DNA from: an uncultured Planctomycetia bacterium
GTDB taxonomy: Bacteria; Planctomycetota; UBA1135; GCA-002686595
Direction: 5' to 3'
DNA: 45,714 nt
Assembly: GCA_938003765.1 (NCBI GenBank)
Contig: CALKYE010000232.1
Location: 1 to 45,714 of the forward strand
In this document: piece after piece, positions 1 through 7,203 of the stretch
Position numbering within the stretch: position 1 is the stretch's first letter
Layout of the letters: every line of letters begins with the position of its first letter
Made by a program: the position numbers and the translations under genes
Notes under the pieces: model-generated
What the model saw: only the letters and a program-made list of their open reading frames with translations
The model's database searches: none
Told to the model about the DNA's origin: nothing

Positions 1-1
1 T

Positions 2-1003
2 GGTGTACGTCGAGATCGCCACGCGCACGTTGTTGCGCAGCGACCACAGGAGCGCGGGCGCGAGGTACGAGAGCGTCTTGCCCGTGCCAGTCGGCGCGTG
101 GACCAGGAGCAGCTTGCGCGCGCCGAACCAGCGCGCGACCTGGCGCGCGACGTCGTGTTGTCCTTTGCGATACGAGGGCGCGCCGTCGTTGCGCGCGAAG
201 AGCTCGGGGAGCTTGTGCTCGAAGAGCTCGTCGATCTGCGTCAGATCGTCGCTCGAAAGCGGCGCAGAGCTCTCGCTCGTGACCGCGACGGTCGGCAGCG
301 TGCGCCAGTGTGCGCCGATGTCGGCCCAGCGCGGGCGCACGAAGCCGGCTGCGCTCCATGCGCCGCTGTCGGAGTTCTCGGGCGGCTCTTCTTGCGCGCG
401 CTCGAGAAGTCCGTCGCGCAACTCGCGCTCGCCGCACCACAGCTGCGGTCGATCGAGCAGCGCGCACACGCGCGCGAGCGCCACCGCCGTCGACGGCGCC
501 GATTCGGTGAGCCGACGCCAGCTCGAGGTCCAGCAGCCCGCCGCGAAGCCGTGGACGTCCGAGGGCAGGCGTTCGAAGCGCTTCCACAGTTCGACCAGCG
601 CGTCGCGCAGCGCGAGCGGGCTGTCGAGCGCTTGTGTGCGGCGGCGAGCGCGCAACGGGAACACCAGCGCTTCGACTTCGTCGAGGCCGACCGTCGCCCA
701 ACGCCCCGCGCCGGAGGCTTGCAGGTGCGTCGCCCACGCGTCGAAGCGCTCGCGCGCAGCGACCACGAGCGACGCACCGCGGCAGAACAGCTCGAAACGC
801 CGCCAGACCTCGTCCGCGGGCTCGTCGGGCGACGAAGCGAACTCGTCGCGGCCGCGCGCGGCGCGCAGGCCGATCAGTCGATCGACGGTCGGGTCGGCGC
901 CGCTCGTGTCGAGCACGGCGAACACCACCTCGCCCAGGCGCTGCACACCGTCTTCCCAAGGCGTGCGGGGCGCGTCCGGACCTCGCAACGCCTCGAACTG
1001 CAT
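2..1003 (-). CDS. DinG-like superfamily 2 helicase, N-terminal part, cut by window edge
   Basis: The minus-strand frame is open from an ATG at 1003-1001 to the first bases of the window, giving 334 residues; the rest lies outside. A Walker A motif (HAPTGTGKT, K309) is followed by a DinG/XPD-like segment and, just before the edge, the residues VAISTYT. Residues about 25-180 resemble a DnaQ-type 3'-5' exonuclease domain, the arrangement of Firmicutes DinG. The first acidic motif reads LDTSG (D32, second acid missing), the second is RERFDAW (D88), and the third is hard to find, so the nuclease is probably inactive. Likely role: 5'-3' ATP-dependent helicase acting on R-loops or damaged DNA. The in-frame stop at 1139-1141 bounds the start; a GTG at 1111 would add 36 low-complexity residues. 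Family call firm for the helicase part, tentative for the exonuclease part. Confidence 0.8.
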   Translation of the reverse strand, partial: MQFEALRGPDAPRTPWEDGVQRLGEVVFAVLDTSGADPTVDRLIGLRAARGRDEFASSPDEPADEVWRRFELFCRGASLVVAARERFDAWATHLQASGAGRWATVGLDEVEALVFPLRARRRTQALDSPLALRDALVELWKRFERLPSDVHGFAAGCWTSSWRRLTESAPSTAVALARVCALLDRPQLWCGERELRDGLLERAQEEPPENSDSGAWSAAGFVRPRWADIGAHWRTLPTVAVTSESSAPLSSDDLTQIDELFEHKLPELFARNDGAPSYRKGQHDVARQVARWFGARKLLLVHAPTGTGKTLSYLAPALLWSLRNNVRVAISTYT

Positions 1004-1157
1004 TCGGCGCTCATTCGAGCCGTCTGGAGCGCAGGGCGCAACGGACTGGATCTGGCAGCGGCGACGCGCGGCGGCGGAGTGCTCGCCACCGCGCGCGCCT
1101 TCCCATCCCACGGCGCGAGGTGCGACTCGCGCCGGGGTCTACGTCAACGCGCGCGGA

Positions 1158-2459
1158 TCAGAAGAAGACCGTGAGCTGCGCGAAGAGCACTTCGCGATCG
1201 TCTTCGTCGCGGCCGTAGCCGACCCAGGCGTGCGCGCCGTCGAGCAGCTTCGCCGCGACCATCAGGTCGACTTCGTGCTCGCCGCCCGTGGGCAGCAGCG
1301 AATCGAGGTGCAGGTACGCCAGGTCGACCGTGACGGTGTCGCTGGGCTTGAACGTGAGCCCGACCTGGTCGGTCGTGAGGTCGGAGCGCCACGCGCCGCC
1401 GTACTGGTGCAGCAGGCCCGCGCTGTTGAAGTCGCCCGGGTTGATGTGCATGCGGCCTTCGGTGTCGGTGCGCGTGTAGCGCAAGCGGTGCAGCACGTCG
1501 CCGGTCAGGTCGGCCGTGTCGACGAGCACGTTGCTGCGGTGACCGACGTAGGTGTCGTCCGGACCGTTCGGAACGTCGTCGTTGCGCTGGGCGACTTCGG
1601 TGTTCCAGGTGAAGCGATCGATCTTGCCCATGGCGGCGATGCCGAACCACGAGTCGTCCGTGAAGTCGGGATTGCCCGCGGTCGGATCGAACTTGTCGCC
1701 GTCGCCGGTGCCGAACAGCACGTACGGCTCGAGCGCCGCGACGTACTCGTTGCCCAGGTCGATGCGGCTGGTCGCGCCGACGAAGCGCTGCCCGTCGGCG
1801 ACGAGATTGCCCAGACCGTTGGTCGTAACCGTGCCGTTGTTGTCGAGCCCGAAGATCTCGAGCTTGTGCGGCCCGAATTCGCGCGACAGCCAGACTCCCG
1901 TGCCCGCCGCGGGGAACTGCAGGAAGTCGCACGAGCCGTACACGAGGCCCGAGGCCAGCGCGAAGTAGCTGCGCCCCATGCGGAACGTCTCGTCGAGCCC
2001 GAGCAGGTCCTTGGTGACGAGGTAGGCCTGCGCGATGCCGTCGAAGTTGTTCGTGTCGCCGTTCGGGTCGGCGTCGGAGTAGGGATCGCCGCCGGGCCAG
2101 ACCTCGGAGAAGTTGAACTGCGCGAACGTGCTGACCTTCTCGTTGACCTTGAAGTCCAGGTTGATGCGCAGTCGGCTTGAGATCTGGTCGCCCACGCCGG
2201 CTGCGGGGTTGGCCGAACTCGGCGTGTAGTTGCCGCTGCTCGGCGCCCACGCGTTGCGCGTGCGGAAGCGGATGTCGCCGGAGAGCGACAAGCGGTCCGA
2301 GACCAGGGTCAGATCGTCGCCGATGTTCCCTGCGAGGGGCGGGGGCGGCGCGAAGCTGAAGCACTGGGGCGTGCCGCTCTGAAAGCCGCACTGTGCGGCG
2401 GCGGCGGTGGAGAGGATCGACGCGGCGAGCGCGATCTTCGTCAGTCGCTGGACGGTCAT
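1158..2459 (-). CDS. Outer-membrane porin, alginate-export-like beta-barrel
   Basis: The protein has 433 residues and a clear signal peptide (MTVQRLTKIALAASIL then STAAAA before QCG). The mature chain shows alternating amphipathic strands throughout (for example SLSGDIRFRTRNAW, RLRINLDFKVNEKVSTFAQFNF) and ends in an aromatic residue (LTVFF), as expected for Gram-negative barrel proteins. Strand pattern and length resemble the alginate-export/porin family that is common in planctomycetes; substrate unknown. The ATG at 2459 is chosen because the signal peptide begins there; an upstream ATG at 2498 would add 13 residues ahead of it. It lies downstream of, and on the same strand as, nothing obvious, and is divergent from the TusA gene. 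Confidence 0.75.
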   Translation of the reverse strand: MTVQRLTKIALAASILSTAAAAQCGFQSGTPQCFSFAPPPPLAGNIGDDLTLVSDRLSLSGDIRFRTRNAWAPSSGNYTPSSANPAAGVGDQISSRLRINLDFKVNEKVSTFAQFNFSEVWPGGDPYSDADPNGDTNNFDGIAQAYLVTKDLLGLDETFRMGRSYFALASGLVYGSCDFLQFPAAGTGVWLSREFGPHKLEIFGLDNNGTVTTNGLGNLVADGQRFVGATSRIDLGNEYVAALEPYVLFGTGDGDKFDPTAGNPDFTDDSWFGIAAMGKIDRFTWNTEVAQRNDDVPNGPDDTYVGHRSNVLVDTADLTGDVLHRLRYTRTDTEGRMHINPGDFNSAGLLHQYGGAWRSDLTTDQVGLTFKPSDTVTVDLAYLHLDSLLPTGGEHEVDLMVAAKLLDGAHAWVGYGRDEDDREVLFAQLTVFF

Positions 2460-2797
2460 GGGACGGTAGGTGGTGCGGGACTCGAACCCAGCCGTCACCG
2501 GCGCTGCGCTTCTCTGGTGCGCCGCCGTTCGATCACGTCACGCTAGACCGCGATGCGAGGTGAAGAGACGACCGCCTCTCCGGCGACACATGGGAAGCCC
2601 ATGGGTTCGCGGAAGCGCCCTCAGGTAGGGCAGAAAAAGTCGCCTCTTCGCAACAAGCTCGCGCAGCATCCTCGCCCTGCTCCAATCGCGCAAGACACCA
2701 GAGCGAAAGTTCCGTGTGGTTTGGCTTGCGCAAGCGAGCCGCTCACTCGACGGCGCTGGTGTGCGCGTTTCGCGCCGCGCGCTACTCTGCCCGCGAC
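2460..2797. other. Divergent intergenic region, no gene seen
   Basis: This 338-base gap separates the divergent porin and TusA genes and should hold both promoters. Bases about 2471-2497 on the minus strand look like the T-arm and 3' end of a tRNA, but no acceptor, D-arm or anticodon arm can be folded with them. A short perfect hairpin (CATGGG, 3-base loop, CCCATG) lies near 2588-2602. Nothing else was recognised. Confidence 0.5.
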
Positions 2798-3040
2798 ATG
2801 GGTTCACCGACCGACTCGCACAGCGCCCAGTCCTCGTGGGACGCGGGCGACATGGGGTGCGGCGAACTCGTGATCGAGCTGCGCTTGCGAATGCGCGAGC
2901 TCGCGCCCGGCGCGTTGATGCGTCTGGTGGCGCGTGACCCTGGAGCCGTCGAGGACATCCCCGCGTGGTGCGGTCTGACCGGACACGCGCTCGTCGACGC
3001 CGCTCACCCCGTTTACCTCATCCGCCGCAAGGAGAACTGA
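2798..3040 (+). CDS. TusA-like sulfur-carrier protein
   Basis: An 80-residue protein with the size and beta-alpha pattern of the TusA/SirA family, small cytoplasmic carriers that hold persulfide sulfur on a cysteine. The usual C-P-x-P motif is replaced by MGCGELV (C21), and a second cysteine sits in PAWCGLTG (C58). The same two-cysteine pattern recurs in the N-terminal domain of the TusA::MetE fusion 370 bases downstream, so both belong to one TusA subfamily. The ATG at 2798 begins just before the first conserved strand (SSWDAGD). The stop is one base from the DsrE start (TGAcATG), indicating one operon. Family assignment is good; the sulfur donor and acceptor are unknown. Confidence 0.8.
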   Translation: MGSPTDSHSAQSSWDAGDMGCGELVIELRLRMRELAPGALMRLVARDPGAVEDIPAWCGLTGHALVDAAHPVYLIRRKEN

Positions 3041-3041
3041 C

Positions 3042-3401
3042 ATGGGCCGATTCTGCGTTTCACTCACGTGCGCCAAGGACAACCGCGACAAGGCCACGGT
3101 GGCGTTCGTCGTCGCCAACGCCGCCGCCGGTTCTGAGCAGGAAACCATGGTGTTCCTGAGCACCGAGGGCGTGCGCCTCGCGACGCCCGGCTACGCCGAC
3201 GACATCCGCGAGGAGGGCTTCGCGCCGCTCGCGGAGCTGATGGCGAAGTTCGTCGCGGCGGGCGGGAAGATCTACGTGTGCTCGCCGTGCTTCAAGAAGC
3301 GCGGACTCGACGAGACCAAGCTCGTGGCCGGCGCGACCATCGTCGGCGGCGCGAAGCTGGTCGAGTTCCTGGCCGGCGGATCGCCCTGCGTCTCGTTCTG
3401 A
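3042..3401 (+). CDS. DsrE/DsrF-like sulfur-relay protein
   Basis: A 119-residue protein with the DsrE fold pattern: an N-terminal strand, a helix, the central MVFLSTEGVRLA segment and a late cysteine motif YVCSPCFKK (C80, C83). Further cysteines are C5, C10 and one near the C-terminus. DsrE-family proteins receive and pass on sulfur as persulfide and commonly pair with TusA. It starts one base after the TusA stop, and the fusion gene starts 10 bases after its own stop, so the three genes form an operon. It lacks the other Dsr or Hdr partners nearby, so a complete sulfur-oxidation pathway is not shown. Confidence 0.82.
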   Translation: MGRFCVSLTCAKDNRDKATVAFVVANAAAGSEQETMVFLSTEGVRLATPGYADDIREEGFAPLAELMAKFVAAGGKIYVCSPCFKKRGLDETKLVAGATIVGGAKLVEFLAGGSPCVSF

Positions 3402-3411
3402 GCGTCGGCTC

Positions 3412-4935
3412 GTGTCCGGACATCCGTACGCGGCGAAGTCGAGCTTCGACGGCGGCGATCTGGACTGCGGCAACGGCCTGTTGCTGTTGATCCGCAAGCA
3501 CATCGATCCGCTCGAAGCGGGCGAGTTGCTCGAGATCCGCTCGCGCGAGATCAGCGTGCCCGAGGATCTGCCCGCGTGGTGTCGGCTGACGGGCAATGAG
3601 CTCGTCAGCCACGTTCAGGAGGGTCGCGAGCACAGCTTCCTCGTGTCCAAGGGCAAGTTCACGCCGGAGCGCGCTCAACCGGCGTCGACGCGCGCTCCGA
3701 TGCCGCTGCGCCAGCCGCTGCGCGAAGTGCGCATTCCGTCCAAGTTGCCTGAGCCCGCGCCCGCGCCGCCGATCGCTCCGCTCTCGGTGATGGGCGTGGG
3801 GAGCTGGCCGCGCCCGGCGTGGTTGCTCGACGCGCTCCACCGCCATCTCGAGGGCCGGCTCGACGACGCGCAGTTCGAGGCCGCCGCGGACGACGCGGTG
3901 CGACTGTGTGTCGATGCGCAGGTGCGTGCGGGCGTCGACGTCGTGACCGACGGCGAGCAGCGCCGCGACAACTACGCCAGCTTCGTCGGCGGGATCCTCG
4001 ACAACTGCCAGCTCATCCCGATCACCGATCTGCTGCCGTACGTCGACGATCCCGAACAGTTCGAGCGCGAGCTGCGCGCGCTCGACGTCCCGGCGGGGAA
4101 GGTGCGCCATCCGGCCGTGTTCGGGCCGCTCGGCCGCTCGCGACCGATCGCGTTGAACGAGGCGCGCTTCCTGCGCTCGCTCACCGATCGCCCGCGCAAG
4201 GTGGCGCTTCCCGGGCCGTACCTACTGACGCGCACGATGTGGATGGAGTGCATCTCCGACCGCGCCTATGCGGACCGCGAAGCGCTCGCGAGCGACGTCG
4301 TGCGCGTCCTGCGCGAGGAGCTCGCCGACCTGCTCGCCGAGGGCGTGTCGCTGGTGCAGTTCGACGAGCCGGTGCTCAGTGAAGTGGTCTTCGGGCACGC
4401 CCGCACTCAGCGGACGTTCATGTGCGGCGCTCTGGGCGAGAAACTCGACACGCCGGCCGAGCTGGAGTTCGCCGAGCGGCTCATGCGCGAGCTGGCGGAC
4501 GGCTTCCCGCGCGAACGGCTCGCGCTGCACGTTTGCCGCGGCAACTGGTCGCCCGACGAGAGCGTTGCGTTGCACGGCGACTACTCGCCGCTGCTCGAGC
4601 TGCTCGCGCGCGCGCCGGTGGGGACCTTGTTCCTGGAGCTGTGCACGCCGCGGGCTGGCGACGGCCGACTGCTGGCGCAGCTTCCGCGCGACAAGCGGGT
4701 CGGCATCGGCGCCGTGAATCAGAAGCGTGTCGAGGTCGAGACCCCGGAGCAGATTCACGCCCACGTCGAGCCGCTCATCGAGCTGCTCGGACCCGAGCGC
4801 GTGCTGCTCAACCCCGACTGTGGCTTCGCGACGTTCGCCGACAACCCGCTCTCGTCAGCGGCGATCGCGCAGGCCAAGCTCGCGTCGATGGTCGCGGCCT
4901 CGCGCGAGCTGCGTCGGCGCTTCGGCGTGGGCTGA
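3412..4935 (+). CDS. TusA-like domain fused to core MetE-type methyltransferase barrel
   Basis: A 507-residue two-domain protein with a GTG start at 3412. Residues about 5-85 are a TusA-like domain (DLDCGNG with C19; PAWCRLTG with C57), matching the free TusA two genes upstream. A proline-rich linker (about 90-125) leads to a single MetE C-terminal-type barrel (about 128-505). Its zinc ligands are all present: H373 and C375 (LHVCRGNW), E409 (LFLELCTP) and C470 (LNPDCGF). The N-terminal folate-handling barrel of full MetE is absent, as in the folate-independent core-MetE families. The barrel therefore probably moves a methyl group to or from a thiol or zinc-bound sulfur. The link to a sulfur carrier is unusual; the substrate is unknown. 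Confidence 0.82.
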   Translation: MSGHPYAAKSSFDGGDLDCGNGLLLLIRKHIDPLEAGELLEIRSREISVPEDLPAWCRLTGNELVSHVQEGREHSFLVSKGKFTPERAQPASTRAPMPLRQPLREVRIPSKLPEPAPAPPIAPLSVMGVGSWPRPAWLLDALHRHLEGRLDDAQFEAAADDAVRLCVDAQVRAGVDVVTDGEQRRDNYASFVGGILDNCQLIPITDLLPYVDDPEQFERELRALDVPAGKVRHPAVFGPLGRSRPIALNEARFLRSLTDRPRKVALPGPYLLTRTMWMECISDRAYADREALASDVVRVLREELADLLAEGVSLVQFDEPVLSEVVFGHARTQRTFMCGALGEKLDTPAELEFAERLMRELADGFPRERLALHVCRGNWSPDESVALHGDYSPLLELLARAPVGTLFLELCTPRAGDGRLLAQLPRDKRVGIGAVNQKRVEVETPEQIHAHVEPLIELLGPERVLLNPDCGFATFADNPLSSAAIAQAKLASMVAASRELRRRFGVG

Positions 4936-5217
4936 TCCGACTGTCTCGAACAAGAGATAAGTGGTCGTGATGGGGCGTCCCGCGCGCGGAGCCAGCGGCG
5001 CTAACCACATCTGAACCATGAAACCCTCAGCCGGCGATTCTCCGATGACAACTCTGCAAGCTGCGGGCGACTGACACGCGGCGTCTCGCTAGGCAGTCGC
5101 CGAATGTGAAGCGCTGAAGACCGACCCGCGAGGCCGCCCCACGAACGAGTGCGGAGCGGGTAGTCTGAGCGCGCGGAACCCGGCGTCACTTCCACTCACC
5201 CTCGACTCGGACACGCC

Positions 5218-6258
5218 ATGATTCAACGACACGCTGCAATCCTCCTCGTCCCACTGCTTCCCTGGATTCGAGCTGAGGCCCAGATCAGCCTCGTCAGCCA
5301 GAATCGAACCGTTGAGGTCGAAGCCAGCGCGGTGCAGGCGACGCCGCCGCTGGTCAACCAGACGGACACCGCGCCGAACGCCGATCCGTTCAACGTGAGC
5401 CCGCTGGTCCAGACCTCGGGCCTCCTCGGCGGCGCATCCGCGTGGGGCTCTCAGGCGTCGACGATCGCGGCGGATCAGATCACCGGATCCGGCTTCACCA
5501 ACGCGTTCGCGAGCGTTCCGTTCGACATGGCGGCGTCAGCCCAGGGCGAGACCACCAACTCCATGCAAGTGGTGTTCGACCTCGCCTACCCGGTCCGGTA
5601 CAGCATGACGGGCGAGCTGAACATCGACTCCTTGGATGCGAGCCCCTACGTCCGGCTCAGCACGTCGACCTCGAACGTCTTCTGGCTCTTCCCGACCAGT
5701 TCGTTCGGCGACACGCCGATCAATCAAGCCGGCGTGCTCGCGCCTGGGCGCTACACGCTCGAGGCCTGGTCTCACGCCAGCGCGGCCGCGACGGCCTTCT
5801 GGTGGTTCGGCCACCGCTCGAGCTTCAACATCGACTTCGCGGTCGAGTCCATCGTCGGCGACAACTACTGCTCGGCGCTCCCCAACTCGTCGGGGACCAC
5901 CGCGTCGATCGCGGCGAGCGGCAGCGATGTCGTCTCCGACGCCGACCTCACGCTGCACGTGGGCGGCGCCAAGCCCAACGCCGCTGGACTGTTCTTCTAC
6001 GGCCCGGCGCAAGCCCCGCAGCCGTTCGGCTCGGGCCTGATGTGCGTGGGCGCGCCGCGCTATCGCCTGCACGCGCCGGCGCAATGTGATGCGCAGGGCG
6101 TCCTCAACCACGTCGTCGACTTCAACTCCGCGCCCGCGGGCTCGGGCGCGTCGGCGTTCGCGCCCGGCGTCACCTGGAACTTCCAGTTCTGGTATCGCGA
6201 CTCGGCCGCGTCGCCGACGTTCAACACGTCGAACGGCCTGTCGATCGCCTTCCAGTGA
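5218..6258 (+). CDS. Secreted protein 1 with shared YC...WYRD C-terminal domain
   Basis: A 346-residue exported protein of unknown function. A signal peptide covers about residues 1-20 (ending AEA). Residues 21-215 look like an all-beta extracellular domain, with strands such as SMQVVFDLAYPVRYSM and a segment GRYTLEAWSHASA reminiscent of PEP-CTERM-type beta sandwiches. Residues 216-346 are a domain also found at the C-termini of the proteins at 11704-13404 and 16780-17850. Its landmarks are YC (217-218), GLFFYG, FGSGLMC, FWYRD and a final NGLSIAFQ. No membrane anchor or sorting motif follows the domain. The 282 bases upstream (4936-5217) show no gene or clear terminator. Confidence 0.75.
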   Translation: MIQRHAAILLVPLLPWIRAEAQISLVSQNRTVEVEASAVQATPPLVNQTDTAPNADPFNVSPLVQTSGLLGGASAWGSQASTIAADQITGSGFTNAFASVPFDMAASAQGETTNSMQVVFDLAYPVRYSMTGELNIDSLDASPYVRLSTSTSNVFWLFPTSSFGDTPINQAGVLAPGRYTLEAWSHASAAATAFWWFGHRSSFNIDFAVESIVGDNYCSALPNSSGTTASIAASGSDVVSDADLTLHVGGAKPNAAGLFFYGPAQAPQPFGSGLMCVGAPRYRLHAPAQCDAQGVLNHVVDFNSAPAGSGASAFAPGVTWNFQFWYRDSAASPTFNTSNGLSIAFQ

Positions 6259-6440
6259 TCGCTGCGCGGAGTTGAGCTCCGCCAGAGTTGCGCGCTCGCG
6301 CCAGATGCGCGTGCGCACGCGGCGGTGAGTGAGCGTGTCGGTCGCGCTCATCTCGCCGCCGCGCTTCGTAATCGGAGCTCCGTCCGATGCGCGCGCACGG
6401 CCGAGCCTCGGGACGTCCAGCACCTGTGTAGGCTCTCGCC

Positions 6441-6989
6441 GTGAGACCCCTGCGCTTCTTCATCAATCTGACGCTCGACGGTTGCTGCGATCACCGCACG
6501 ATCCTTCCCGACGAGGAACTGCACCGCCACGCGACGGGCCTGATCGAGCAGGCTGACGCGGTGCTGTTCGGGCGAGCGACCTACGAGTTGATGGAAGCCG
6601 CGTGGCGACCGCCCGCGCCGATGGACGGCATGCCGGAGTGGACGCGGCCCTTCGCGCGCACGATCGACCGCGCGAAGAAGTACGTCGTGTCGAGCACGCT
6701 CGAGCGCGTCGACTGGAATGCGGAGCTGCTGCGCGGCGAGCTCGGCGAAGCGGTGCAGCGACTCAAGCGCGAGCCGGGGAACGGGCTGTTCGTCGCAGGC
6801 ATCAAGCTCGCGCACTCGTTGACCGAGCTGCGCCTGATCGACGAGTACGAGTTCATGGTTCATCCGGCGCTCGCCGGCCACGGACCGACGCTGTTCGCGG
6901 GCCTGTCGAAGCCCGTCGAGTTGAAGCTCGTCGGCCGACGCGAGTTCAGCTCGGGCGCGACGGCGCTGCGCTACGAGTTGGCGCGCTAA
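6441..6989 (+). CDS. Dihydrofolate reductase/RibD C-terminal-like family protein
   Basis: A 182-residue cytoplasmic protein starting at GTG 6441 (MRPLRFFINLTLDG). It has the landmarks of the small stand-alone DHFR/RibD-C family (YyaP/YwjB group): the first strand with SLDG-like NLTLDG, ADAVLFGRATYELM, KYVVSST, and a late GHGPTLF segment. These are NADPH-binding reductases of mostly unknown substrate; many have no established role in folate metabolism. It stands alone between the secreted protein and topA, which is convergent with it. About 213 bases (6990-7203) separate it from the topA stop, with nothing recognised. Confidence 0.8.
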   Translation: MRPLRFFINLTLDGCCDHRTILPDEELHRHATGLIEQADAVLFGRATYELMEAAWRPPAPMDGMPEWTRPFARTIDRAKKYVVSSTLERVDWNAELLRGELGEAVQRLKREPGNGLFVAGIKLAHSLTELRLIDEYEFMVHPALAGHGPTLFAGLSKPVELKLVGRREFSSGATALRYELAR

Positions 6990-7203
6990 CTGTCCCCGCA
7001 AGCGCGCGCGACCAGCGCTGTCTCGTGCGCCATCGCATCCCCTGGCCGTCGGACGACGAACCGCACTCGTCTGTCCGCGAGGCCTCACCGCCGACGTGCT
7101 GCGCCAGCGGACGAAGCGCGCAGCCCCGCAGGCCAAGCGCCGCCGAGAGCGTTCGTTCGCTGCGGTGCGGCCGGCGTGAGGCGCCGGCGTGCGGCGACCG
7201 CCG

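Noticed and set aside
3..2180. 725-residue plus-strand open frame
   Set aside because: It is antisense to the helicase and the porin; its translation is low-complexity and arginine-rich, typical of a shadow in GC-rich DNA.
2471..2545. tRNA-like sequence on the minus strand
   Set aside because: The T-arm and 3' end resemble a tRNA, but the T-stem has a mismatch and a wobble, and no matching acceptor, D-arm or anticodon arm was found within 90 bases.
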